Positions 1 through 11,345 of a DNA stretch of 64,000 bases are shown here, piece by piece. The stretch spans positions 16,050,828 to 16,114,827 of the forward strand of contig JADWOT020000001.1 of assembly GCA_036345935.2 (NCBI GenBank). The letters run 5' to 3'. The DNA comes from Taenia hydatigena. Taxonomy: Eukaryota > Platyhelminthes > Cestoda > Cyclophyllidea > Taeniidae. Numbering within the stretch: the first letter of the stretch is position 1; each line of letters begins with the position of its first letter. The notes below the pieces were generated by a model. The model made no database searches, had not been told where the DNA came from, and worked only from the letters and a program-made list of their open reading frames with translations. Made by a program: the position numbers and the translations under genes.

Positions 1-164
1 TTGTTAGAAACCTAGCATTGCAAGAGCAGTCACAGTGGATGCAACTTGACACCCTATCTCTAAAGCCACATCACCTTTTTCAAGGATTACTTGCTACTAA
101 AAGGCACTGAGTACCAAATTAAAGTACTGGATCTATTAGGGATTGGTCTTATAATGTGCATTGA

Positions 165-1172
165 CAAAAGCTCAAATAGGCTCGTAAATGTCTAAAACCA
201 ATCTTGACGTTAGATCTTAAGCCTATTAAAGCTCCGATTGCAGTTTCATGTTCCACCATCCCTTATTATTTTTTCCTGGGCTGCTTGGAGGATTACCAGC
301 TTATTGGTTTATGACGGTAAAATGTATTCTTAGCTGCATAACAGCTGTTAAGATATTTGAGCATTGATCGCTTAAAAATATCTTCTCACACTTCTTTTTT
401 ATGTGGAACGTGGTGAAAAGTGGGTAGGGCATTAAAGAGCACGCCAGTTGAGCTTCTGTCTTGAATGTGTTTTTTGCAAGCATTAGGCGCCTCCTTAGGT
501 ACTCGCCTACTTTTGAGCTGAGGAGTGTCACGAGCATGCTATAAGTGCCTTTCTTTCATCTGCATTAAATTCATGTCTACTAATTGTGACGGTTCTCATA
601 GCAGCAGAATATGGAATTGACAAATCGCACCCAATTTGAGTTTTAAACTCATCTAGTCTGCTTGACTGAGCATCACTACAACTACTTTTGGAGAAATGCC
701 AGAAGTCACTTATCAACTGTTGGGTCACCTCTAATTTTCAACCAAAATGAAAGAAATATAGTCTCTTTAGCGCTTTTATTCATAATGGGCGAGTTTTGTT
801 TCACTTAGCTGCAGGAACCGTTGGAATCAGCCATTTTATGCACTGCTATTTAAAGGTCTTTTGAAGGTTGTATGTATCGTCATTAGATCGCGTTTGCGCG
901 ATCTTTAAGTGACTTTGTCAGACAAAGTGAATGCAAGCAAGGGATAACATGCGACGTCGTTTTCAACGTAGTAGTTATTCATCGGCAGAAAAAAGGCAAA
1001 AACTCAACAGCTCTACATTTGTTAGTCAGTATTGACAATTGCAAAGCATTTCTCTGCTTCCATTCTTCCTCCTTATTCTACCTCACATGACAACCCTTTG
1101 CTATTAATTCAGTAAAAGCAGTTAAAAAATCGCGGTGCTCAAGTAAATATGTGCAGTTCATTGACCCTCTGC
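165..1172 (+). repeat. Inverted paralog of the 46377-47430 segment
   Basis: Read on the plus strand, this stretch matches the reverse complement of about 46377-47430 over nearly its whole length, with many substitutions and small indels. Good anchor blocks lie at 291-330, 395-450, 478-530, 740-780 and 880-1045. Its right edge (1141-1172) resembles the 32-bp inverted repeat that bounds the 46-47 kb segment. Everything to the right of that point matches the second locus in direct orientation, so the orientation switches exactly there. The left edge, at about 130-165, is too decayed to place firmly. The short ORFs inside are in different frames from those of the paralog, so any gene once carried here is broken. 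Confidence 0.75.
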
Positions 1173-1481
1173 ATCAAATGTTTCATGGGCATAATTTGTT
1201 CATTTAATCCACCGATCAAGAGGAGGCCCACGTTTTGATTTCAGTGGTTACTCTAAAGTATGCCTGAAGGAGTCAATTGCAGCATGCTAATCGCATTTGC
1301 CTCTACACTGGTTCCTGACAGAATGGTTATCACGAAGATGAGTCCATTCGGCATGAAGACTTATTCATCCTTACATTAAATGGCTATTGAAGGTGCAATA
1401 TTTTCTACATGACGTAGGGTAGGTGGTTTACAATTTGCTCATGAGCATCTGAAGCATAGTACCAAGGGACATGTAGTAGTT

Positions 1482-1715
1482 CTATGGGCGAAAATGAAGC
1501 AAATACATAGCGGTGAACCATTTGAGGTCAACTTGAAGACCCTTTTGACCATCAGCATCAAAAAGTCCTCCAATAATCACTGCCGCAAACGAGTTTTCAG
1601 GATTGCGGAAAAATGGGGTGTTAGTCTTATAGCTTGTGTTATTTCTAGTATTCACTTGGCATCTATGCGGCTTTTTTGCATTTTTGTAGCAAAAGGATTT
1701 TTTAGGAGTCTAGGT
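1482..1715 (-). pseudogene. Coding fragment shared with 47558-47683
   Basis: The minus strand is open for about 78 codons, ending at a TAG at 1482-1484. Its last 40 codons read in the same frame as the paralogous stretch at 47558-47683, sharing a core that includes PENSFA, VIIG, DADGQ, LQVDLK and YLLHF. Both end at an in-frame TAG at the same place. Conservation of frame between two diverged copies suggests an exon of a once-real gene. Upstream, this copy has a TAG just before the lysine-rich start of the open stretch, and no start codon or promoter is visible. I do not recognise the protein. It is most likely a decayed exon. Confidence 0.35.
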
Positions 1716-2699
1716 GCCATTGATGAGTCGAAGATTAGGACTGCCTCTTGGCCGTGTTACACTACCTTGCTTCGTATGGCAGGTAATCTAAGCACTTTAT
1801 CTTGACTCACTCATTGAGGCCATTTCATGTGCCTCAATGATGCTGCCACGTGACATCCCTCCTCATTTGTGTGCAATCAAAGCTATTGTCTAAAATAAGA
1901 TGCAAGGTGCTGTTTCAAAATGCGAGGTGCTAAAGGAAGAAGCAGTGACTTTGGAGACAGTAGTAGATATTGTGGTCAGAGCGGGGTCAGCAGTGCCACC
2001 CAAAGACCAATAAGCCCATCTCTGTTGATGCGGTGAAAAATGCGGCCCCGTAGATTGCATTCAAAGGTGCATGGACAAGTGCAACAAGCGGTGTCTAAAA
2101 GATGAGAAAAATAGGAATAAAGTGAGGTAAAGACATTGCTTAAAATACTATGCAGTTGGATTTGTAGACGTGCACACACCAGGGTGGGTGAGTACATACG
2201 GAAGTGGCTGAAGGGAAGAATGAAGCTATGGATCAATAGGCGAAGGATTAAAGAGAGCGGCTACGAGAGCATACAAAGGATATAAAATAAAAACCGAGAG
2301 GGAAGTGACTGAGCAAAACCTAATCGTCAGTTAGGCATGGTTGCGCAGTTAATGCAACGACGGACGGATTTCTCAGTAGCTGTAAACGAAATAACCGTTT
2401 GTCTATCCGTTTTGTGATGTTATGTCTGCCGAGAGCACAATAATCTCTCAATTAGTACCGCTTGTAAATGTGTTATGACGCATATCTACTGCGACGCGAA
2501 GTTTCATCTGCAGTAGAGCTTCTAATCCCCAGACGCACATTGTACTATGCCGATTACTAAAACATCTGCCGTCATAAATACGTAGCCTAAAATAACTCGA
2601 TAACTTTTTGAAGATCCACATCGAAGTGTTTAAATTGCTATGTCGGTGGACAGTAAAAATCAGAAAATAATGTATGAGGGAATAAGATCAGAAAATGCA

Positions 2700-3350
2700 C
2701 ATTTGTGCTAGTGTTTTCCATTTGCTGATGATGGTCAATACAGCACTTTACTTTGTTGGGAAATCGAGCAAACAAGTATTGTCTGAGTTACCTTAGATGC
2801 TGCTATGAACACTTTCCTTATTTACAAATGTGTCATAAATAAAGTAAGTGGTTCTTTAATAAGGCTCGCATCGTATGAGCAGTTTTTGGTCTAATTTTTT
2901 GCTGCAGTGTCTGAAATGCCAATTTGGAAAAGGCATTTCTCACGCTCTTCCGCTTCATTGTCTGCTATCTCTGTGCCCTACCGAGTTGTATAGCAACCCG
3001 TCTGGAGAAGAATGATGCAGGTCTAACAATGTTAAATTTGCGTTAAAGTGGACGCACTACTTGCAGATAAAAAGTGATCAACCTGATCACTGCTCTGCTA
3101 GGAGGTCCACATGTTCCAAACGGCGGAAAGAAACACGTCATTGGCGCGTCAAAGCAAACTTGTTTTGGAAACAAAGATAAAGCCAAATGTTATCTACCAA
3201 ATATTGGTGTCACTAGGTTAAGAAAGAATTTGGCTGTGAGAGAGGCAACCAGCAATTCTGTCAAAGTTTGTAAGATTTTGTTTGGTCAACCACACTATTG
3301 GGATAAGGCGAGTCCGATTCAACTTTTGCTGTGAATTCGAAAACAGGCTA
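2700..3350 (+). repeat. Dispersed repeat, about 0.6 kb, copy 1 of 3
   Basis: This segment aligns by eye with 5960-6530 and with 48960-49580. Shared landmarks are a run of cataaataaagtaa-like sequence (copies 1 and 2), an aaaatgcca/gaaatgcca block, a block around aggagctcta or aggaggtcca, and a terminal gagagaggcaaccagcaa block. Copies 1 and 3 lie inside the large segmental duplication. Copy 2 is an independent nearby insertion or duplication. No coding frame is conserved across all three. Confidence 0.65.
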
Positions 3351-3639
3351 CGTAAATGGTCTTCAATGTTCGCCGTATCGTTCAGATAAATCCGCAGCAT
3401 CTACAATGGAAACAAAATATTGCTATTATTTTGGAGTCAAATTCCCACTTAATGGCCGTTACTACGATATTGGAGGTAGAAGAATAAAAAGAAGAGGCAG
3501 CTGCTTCTCCCTGGAACGCCCGTATATGTTCTCAATTTTATGGCGGAAGGGCAAATATTCCATTCGAAACGCTCTGCTTACACATGTCTATAATAGCAGA
3601 TCGCAACACATGTAATTACTCACTTACTTACTTAATTAC

Positions 3640-3848
3640 TCACTCTTTTACGTTATTTGCTAACAGAAGTGCTTGCACCATGAATTGGTCTTCACAATCT
3701 TGTCGCTCGTTATGTCGCCAACACTGGTCGACATGCTACCCATGCGATTCATGCCTACAAGATGCAATATACTTCAACTTCATTTATCCATGCCTGCCTG
3801 GAATTCAAAGCGCTGCCAACAAAACTAACGGTTGAGGATTCCCTGTAG
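3640..3848 (+). pseudogene. Broken copy of the secreted-protein gene at 50339
   Basis: This matches 50380-50600, which holds the end of the signal peptide and the mature part of the intact ORF at 50339. The peptide LLTEVLA is retained in frame, but it is followed two codons later by a TGA at 3681-3683. Past that stop the frame stays open to a TAG at 3846-3848 and gives a longer, different C-terminus ending in TKLTVEDSL. The start codon region and the TATA box of the paralog are not recognisable here. It is therefore a pseudogene of the small secreted-protein family. Confidence 0.45.
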
Positions 3849-5129
3849 AACAGACACAAGCCTACAAGAGACCGATCTGCGTGGTGTAGCCGGTGAGTAC
3901 AGGTGCGAAGCTTCTCTGCTTCGGCGAAAACCAGCTGCATTTGGCTAGTCAAAATGAGGTGAGTTTCAACAAATCAATGGCAGCCTAAGCGACCAGTGGG
4001 GAAATTGCATCAATTCTTTGGACAAATGGTCATTCACATAACATGACGTGATGTTAAGGCGCAACCGTTCGTCGTTTAATGGGATTTTATTTCATAGGTG
4101 GTAGTTTAACACAGTCTAATGACTTTATGGCTACCGCGACATTTTAGTATTATTAATCAGTTGAGAGGAAATTCCATTTATTTAGCGGCGCATTTAGGTG
4201 TCTGACATTGGTCTGATAAAATTATCGAAGAGAAGCACGAACTGACACCCAGCCCGTTTTCGAATAGTTCGGCTTTTATCCCGGGCCCTTCCTCTTTCTG
4301 TGCTTCCAACTCATGCAGCAATCAGCATTCTGTTGACAGCCACTTGTTTGAGTAATTGCTGCAATTTTGACAGCCATTCAATCGGCACTTGACGCAACAC
4401 CCGTGTGGGTTAGCATCTCTACCATGGACAAATTGTGAGGAAGAACGAAGTGTTATGCGACTGGTTGGCAATGGTAAGTTGTCAACTAAGGTTTTGCTTG
4501 TCCCAAGGACAGCTAGATTTGCCATGTCTCGCTAGTTGCCACTGATAGCTGATGTGACATTTTGAGGCCGGCGAATCAACATCAGAGCAATAGTTACTTC
4601 TCTTGTAGACATGAGCAATCTTTGACCCTGTACTAGGCCTTGTTGATCACTCTAGCCGACACTCTTTGAAAAGTAGGCAAGTATAAGCCACTTAATTTTG
4701 GTTTAGTGAAACATTTTGGTTTCGCAGTTGAATTGAACTCCCTAGCTTCCCACTAAGCGACATTGTTTTGATGTGGGTGTCACGTGATTGTGGCAATGCA
4801 GTCTTATAGGAATGCAATGGTTTTAGGCAAGGGGATGCGCTTGTAATCGTCTGATGGTGGAGAGTCTTACTGTCATAGGCTGGATCACTCATGGGCTCTT
4901 AAGCGGAGTAACTGAAGAGAGACTGTGGAAGTGGGAATCAGAGTGCTCTGATGTAGACATGTCGACAATTTACGAACTCCCACACTCACAGAATATAGTA
5001 AGCAGATAATACTATCGGGTTCCATGTTATTCCACACGGTGGTAAATCATAGCAGGCTGACTTTCACTTTTGTTTGTTTCACTCCCTTTTGCCACAAAAA
5101 ATTATTTGTTTTCTTCCAGAAGATTGCAA

Positions 5130-5700
5130 AAAGCATTTGTGAATGCAAACCAAATGGGTACACTCCACGAAACACACTTCTACGCGCTTAAACTTACTTT
5201 TTGATGTGATGACCGATCGCCTATAGAGCATTCATTTGCACCACCGATGTCACTGCCCCTTGCTTTAGTATTACCTTATTCAATATCGTAGCATGTACTG
5301 AAATGATCCACAATCAAGTACAGCGCGGAAGGATGGCATGACGGGATAGAAACTGACCATGCGAAACAGCACAAATGTGTGTATAGGAGAGTACAGAAGA
5401 ATGAAGGGTAGCAGGGAAGACTAAAGCAGGGTGCAGCTAGCTGAAATGTAACAAAGTGAACCAGCGATCCCGAAAGTTCCACTTCCGTCACTGGTGTGTG
5501 TAGTAGCCCAGTCCGGTGCCCAGTTCACGGGCATTCACGCAGAGCTATTGCTAATATTTACTCCCATTATTTTAATAACCACTCAACTCTCAACTTTCCT
5601 ATTTAGTTGCACATTCTAGTAATTCTCTTTTCTTCCGTAATATCTTAGCTACTCCACACAACTCACAACGAGCTTCGGCTTTTTAACATTCGTCTAGCAT
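5130..5700 (+). repeat. R-family dispersed repeat, member a
   Basis: The core begins around 5270 with attaccttattcaatat followed by a gaaatgatccacaatcaag block. A similar core occurs at 10768, 29848 and, as a head-to-head pair, at 46088 and 46260. The left part (5130-5265) also matches 45930-46070, including a cgaaacacacttc block, so the family unit is longer than the core. Downstream, the cacttccgtcactggtgtgt block and a cacgggcattcacgc block match member c at 30057-30140. No open frame is shared, so it is probably a non-autonomous mobile element or a duplicated non-coding unit. Confidence 0.6.
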
Positions 5701-5959
5701 CATTTTAAGAATTATATGTCTAAAATCAAACTTCTTTTATTTACCTCACTAAATTTATTAGGTTTTCCAGTTCTATCCGAAACATCATTATAATTTTTGC
5801 CAGAAATGTTTGAGGAGTTTTAGCACAGCATGCAGTTCTAAATCAGGTATTTTTTGATAATGAGCAAAATGACCTTAGTCTTAAAATAGTAAAACTGTGC
5901 TGAAATCTACCGATTGACGTGTTTAGTTCTACACTTCTCTCGCTGATTGTATCCAATAA

Positions 5960-6530
5960 AGTGTTGCAAGTTGATAGGAAACTGGCTATACTTGTGTCGT
6001 CTGAATTGCTATTGATGGTGCTATGAATATTTTCTTAGTTCCAAATACGTCATAAATAAAGTAATTGGTTCCCAAATAAGGCCTGTATTGTAAGGTCATT
6101 TTTAGTCTCATTTTTGTCCTGCAGTGTTTAAAATGCTAACCCGTTATCAATCATTCCTGCGCTCTTCTGCTTTACCGTCCGCTGCCTCCTTGCCTTACTG
6201 TGCCGTGGTTCAGGTCTAACGGTGTTTATTGTATGTCGAGGTGGGCACATCACTTGTAGCAAAAGTGACTAATCCAATCACTGCATGGCTAGGAGCTCTA
6301 CTAGGTTTAAAGGGGGAAAGGAAAAACGCCACTGCAGCATAATTGCAAAACATTTTCTGTAAACAAAATCAAACCAAACGTTACAGACCAATCATTAGTG
6401 CTACTGAGTTCAAAAGAATTCGGATCTGAGAGAGGCAACCAGCAATACAGTAGGCTTTTGATCGGTCAGCTGCAACTTTGTCGTAAGGCGGGTCCAATCC
6501 ACTTTTTGCTCTGATTTTGAAAGCGGACTA
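5960..6530 (+). repeat. Dispersed repeat, about 0.6 kb, copy 2 of 3
   Basis: Second copy of the repeat described at 2700-3350, in the same orientation and lying about 3 kb from it. It is not part of the long collinear duplication. It follows R-family member a, and at 6540 another R-family fragment begins. Confidence 0.6.
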
Positions 6531-6539
6531 GGTCACTGG

Positions 6540-7640
6540 TGCGTGCACTACCTAGACCAGAGACGTCACTAGCGTTCATTCACTTTTTTCCCTTTCCACA
6601 TTTCAAATCACAGCATTCCTCATCGACTACGCATTTATCGTTTCTTTTGCCTCCATAATTGCCTAGATAATACCTACAAAACAATGTGTTTTTAGCTTTT
6701 AGTTTTTGTTAGCTGTTGTAGAAGCCCATACCGTCTGTGTAGTAGGAAGCTTCGCTTTGAACAGACGCAGAAGTGCACTTCGAGACGTTTACATCACCCA
6801 AATTGATACAAAATTTCGGGTTTTATTAAGCATTGTGCTACAATGGGTGATAATGTGAACCATGACGAAGTAAATCAAACGAAACCTTCTCTGATTGCTC
6901 CCTACTTCATCTCGAAATTGCCTCGTTCCCTAGCAGATTGGCAATATTTCAAATGCTGCCTGTGTACCGTTTTAGCGCTTCGCTCTACAAAGCGGCGTCT
7001 ATCGAATTTCTGTTCGTTTGTCCTCATTTCGCAATCTCTTCCTTTTTTCTTCTGCTACTCCGCAAGCAGCTTACTAAAAGCAGGTTATTGGTGGTGATAC
7101 TAAGGAAGCCCTTCAAAACGGAGAATATATTAGAGCTTACAAATCGAGCTTTTGCTTTCAAATCATATTGGACTATTGAAATGTAACTAAAGATATACGA
7201 GCTGAAAAGGGAAGAGTAAATTGTCCATAGCATTTGTGATAATTTTGGAGCATAGTACTTAATGCGTTAGTGCAACTTGCAAATGCGCCTGTATCATAAA
7301 AGCTGCTCCGCATTAGAGATTCAATCCCCTCAATCACCTAATCTACGATGTCGTCATATCAACCCATTTATAAATACAAGCTCCATTTCTCATATTTATA
7401 TTGTCCCCACCTTTCTATGCTTAACCTTACTATCTCCCAACCATCTGCCCTCTCATTTCCGTATTTATGCAATGCCATGCATTCCATGTGCGTAGCGTCG
7501 CGTCGGTGTGCACTACATTCTAACTTTGCATGGGATTCCGTGATCGGTGACTTTGTTTACACATTTTGCTTGGATTTTTATCATATCATGAGAAATAGAC
7601 TTCCAAAATACAGCTGCTTTATTAAATTCATCTACTTAAG
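6540..7640 (+). repeat. R-family fragments split by unrelated sequence
   Basis: 6540-6835 matches the middle of R-family member c (about 30070-30350), including a gcacttcgagacgtttaca-like block. 7260-7640 matches its distal part (about 30535-30830), including the blocks around gcgaatgcgcctg and catgagaaat. The intervening 6840-7250 has no partner that I can see. It contains two overlapping plus-strand ORFs of 84 and 82 codons that I cannot support as genes. Confidence 0.45.
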
Positions 7641-10600
7641 GTCATGAAGTTCCCTAAAGGTTGTAGCCTTTTTTGCTTACTTCCAAAACCCAAATATCTC
7701 ATGCTCATGAGCGCACCTGTATGTAAGTGCGCGCACAGGAAAACGACATTTGTGGATAGTCTTGGTGGTCGGGTTGTAGCGATTACTAAGTACCGTGCAC
7801 ATTCTTAGAAGTTCTCCTAATAAGTGGCCACCATGCCTTTTGGAGGGATGTTGTCTTCTTCTGTATGGTCTGAGCATGTTGACAACCTCCGGAAACGCAG
7901 GCACACTCAAGCACTGTAAGTAAATACCTCCGACTGAAATAGGGTAAACGCGACCGGATTAGTGCTTTAACAGCTCTCATTATCTGATTAACTTGGCAAG
8001 TAAGCAAATGCCATAAGACGCCGTAAATTGAGCAGATACAAAACAAAAAAACACGCCTCAACAAAATGCCTTTACTCAGTTGCTTTGAACCCGTAATTTA
8101 GACGTAGCGCTACTCCATTTAATTGAGTCAGTTAATACAGTGGATAGATAATGAGTTAAAAAGGCCTGTGGAGTCACAAAGAAGCTGGATTCGTTGGTTT
8201 GATGCAAGCAGAAGTTTAAATGGGGTAATTTGTTTGTTTTATTTTCTTTCGCCTTTGTCTTTATCGCAGCCATCCCCTTCTTCTTTTTTGATAAATGTTT
8301 GCTGAAAGGCCTAAATCACGGATTCGATCCCAGCAAAAACGCATCTGTTCCATTCTCATCATTTAATAGCCTTACTGTATAATATCTATTAATTGAACTT
8401 GCGTTCACGGGTATCGCAATTGCAATCTGATTTTAGCAGTTAGACGTATAATCACTTCAGCAAGTCTAGTTCGTGCGTCCACTTGCATTTAGCTATTTTA
8501 ACTGACCCATCTTTGAAAGCGCAACAGAAAATTGGTCCCTGGTAATGGTGCAGGAACACGTTACGATCGTCAACTAAAAGACACTAATCATGTGGAAGTT
8601 CAGCGATCGGATGTGTACATAGTCGGTTGTGGACAAAATCAGCAACAACACCGAGACCAATTACGTATTCTCACCATAACTTTGGCATGCGATTGGATAT
8701 TTCTCGTCACAAGACCCTAGAGATGACTACGTATTGAGGTTTCTTGAATGTAAACAACCTAAACCTAAATGGCAGCTGTAGTCTCTAAGCATTCAGTAGA
8801 AGCACGCTTCTTCCATCGACCGACTATGGTAATTAGCAGGAATTATCCTGCGTGATGACGCAAAGCTAGTGCTGGGTAGACATGCACGGGTTGGGTGAAT
8901 CCATTTCTAGACCTCTGAGATGCAACGGAAAAATATCCTACAACTTATTCGCTGGCATGTAATTTCCAACGTGCGTGTGCTATTTGTGAGCCTATACGAG
9001 AAATAAACTAGACCAAAAAAAGATGCATAAAATTGTTCCAATGTTACCTTATCTTTGGTTGCACTGCGCACACACATGTCTGAAAAATGCTTCATTTCTA
9101 TGATTTACCTTTAATCTTGAAGCAATTACATCTACATGGAGAACTACTCCGCATTTTCGAGCAATTAACGGAAATAGTTTTAACAGGTAATCTTACACAA
9201 AAACTGCGTGCGTGATTGTCGATCTAATCAGGGTTATATGGGCACGGTTTATCAAGTTACCCGCCTCGGTACTCATTCAACCGCTGTGGTTGCGTTGGTT
9301 TATGTATGTTAGTCAATATTTCGGCTGCCTTATTGCTGTCGCATTGATGTGTCGATTACGTTCTTACATAGAATTACACTCACTAACGCACATAGCTACA
9401 TTTAATCTTCCTGTCATGCTTTTGAGTCTAACATGTTGCAGTCGGCTTTGGTTACGCTTTCCTTTACAGCAGCGGCAGCCGAAGAAGCGATGAATGTCAG
9501 GTCATCACATCATTGAATTAGAGTGCTTCGTTGGTTTGGCCAGCGATTTTTGCAAAGCTATGCGCTCTCGTCTTGGAACAGAACGACATTTCGACCTGAA
9601 ACTGCGGCCTAGTGCTATTGTGATTACGATGCCGCTGAAACACGTATCATTCCGAAATTGGCGGGAAAATTACGGGTCCCTGTTTTCCTACCGCACTTCG
9701 CTGACCCTCTGCTGTGTGAGCGTAAGGAGAAGATGTCTTAGATTCAAACAGCCAAATCAGTTTATGGTGCGAATTTGCAGTTTGGCAGGAAAGAGCGGAA
9801 GTGGGATTTGACCTGAGCTAACTTCTTGTCTATGTAGAGCACATTCTGCTCAACAGAAGTTGACTTAGAAACAGACAAGGTTAATTTGACCACAGCTGCT
9901 CTGTACACCAGAGACGGACAGATTCGTGCCATATATGTACTAATCTGCTCGCTACTACTGTGTCTCTAGCAATTCCTAGGCAATATTTATGATTAACTAA
10001 AAGGAAAATTGGGTAGATGTTAATTTCAACAAATCAATCATTTTATCAATCTATCAAATATAACAATTAGGAAGAATTTGTGTGACCGAAAAGCCGAATG
10101 TTGGAGAATAACTGCGCCATTGAGATCTACGAACAAGCTGGCAGGGAGCACGTGAGTCGTGCAAAAAGCAGAGATGTGTAAATCTTCAGTGTGTGGAAAA
10201 TGAAGGGTTCTATGAATTCATTTATTATGGTTTTTGCATCAAGGGCAGTCGATGCCAAAGTATTTCGCACCTTTGTAGTTGTGTATTTAACCAGCAGAGG
10301 CTATCATCTGATTCCTTACCATGCCTGTTTAAAAAAAGGCAACTGAGGCACACTGCTGTGTGTCGCATTCGGTTAAAGCTGCTCAGCAGCTTGCCAAGTA
10401 GATGTTATTGCTGAAGGAGGAAATGCAAGTCTTAGAAATCAAGCCTTTGTCATTCATGCACTTCCGATGGCACCATAAAAGGGATAACAGTGTAACAATT
10501 TCACGTACCTTATTCGTACCGATCCATTTCTCTTGCAGCTTCCCAAATGGCACCCACACACGTTTGAAATTGCACGATAGCAGATGTCGAGAAATGGACG

Positions 10601-10767
10601 CACTCGACTCGCGCACGTTTATGCAGCAATCTCTATGCATAATCATGCAGGATACTTCCAGTCAGTTATAGTAGCCGACAAATGGCAGATGTGTACGCAT
10701 ACCAGATGTTTTAAGACTACAGTTGTCATCAACGCATTGTCTATTTGCACCCAATGGACCATAGTAA
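7640..10767. other. No supported gene
   Basis: Only short, unrelated ORFs occur. The longest open stretch is 9212-9811 on the plus strand, about 200 codons in one frame interrupted by a single TGA at 9491-9493. It has no recognisable motif and no paralog in the window. I see no RNA gene or promoter signature. Confidence 0.5.
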
Positions 10768-11345
10768 TACTATTATTACCTTATTCAATATAGTAATATA
10801 TACGAGCAATAGTCTGCAATCAAATACATTGCGAAGAAGAAGGATATGATGGGATAGGAATTGACTGTATGGAATGGTGGAAGTATGTAATGAGGAGTGC
10901 AACCTAACGAGGAGTGGCAGAAGGGACTGAAGTGAAGTGCAGATGATTAAAATATGACTGTGCCAGCGACCCCGAGCTTTCAGCTTCTGCTGCAGTTTAC
11001 CCGAGCGTACTTACGTACTAACCTAGAACGGCACAGCATAATCTTGGTAGACTGCCATAACCCACGGCCCTGTATGCATCGTAGTCAATGACGCACACTT
11101 TCTTGCTATTTGCCATTCAAATCCCAATATTTCTTACCAACCGCATATTCTCTCGCTTCCCTTCTTTTATACCATCGCAGCTACTCCTCACGCATAACTA
11201 AGACTTTCAGCTCTTTCAATGTTCTTCTGGTGTTACAACAAGCACGTTTCGTTTACACTGCTTTTTACAACCACGAATGTCTACCTCGAAGTGTTCGCAC
11301 TGCCTCCCAAGTTGCTTCCACTTTACCTTTAATAGGAAGAGGTTA
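10768..11345 (+). repeat. R-family dispersed repeat, member b
   Basis: It opens with attaccttattcaatatag, followed by a gcaatcaaatac block and then a gatgggataggaattgact block, as in members a and c. The distal part (11105-11300) matches 30170-30370, including tgtctacctcgaagtgttcg against acttcgagatgttcacactg. No conserved ORF is present. Confidence 0.6.

Larger units (their letters stand above)
1141..4900 (+). repeat. Segmental duplication, copy 1 (partner 47399-51520)
   Basis: A series of collinear blocks matches the other end of the window in the same orientation: 1141-1295 with 47399-47555, 1490-2420 with 47565-48500, 2700-3560 with 48960-49770, 3640-3960 with 50380-50700, and 4230-4640 plus 4815-4890 with 50990-51520. 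Copy 1 carries extra sequence at about 1295-1480 and 4640-4815. Copy 2 carries extra sequence at about 49800-50270. Divergence is high but the order is kept, so this is an old duplication of roughly 3.7 kb with its copies about 46 kb apart. Confidence 0.8.

Noticed and set aside
9212..9811. About 200 codons in one plus frame with a single TGA
   Set aside because: No motif, no paralog and no start or splice support. One such stretch is not surprising in 64 kb read in six frames.
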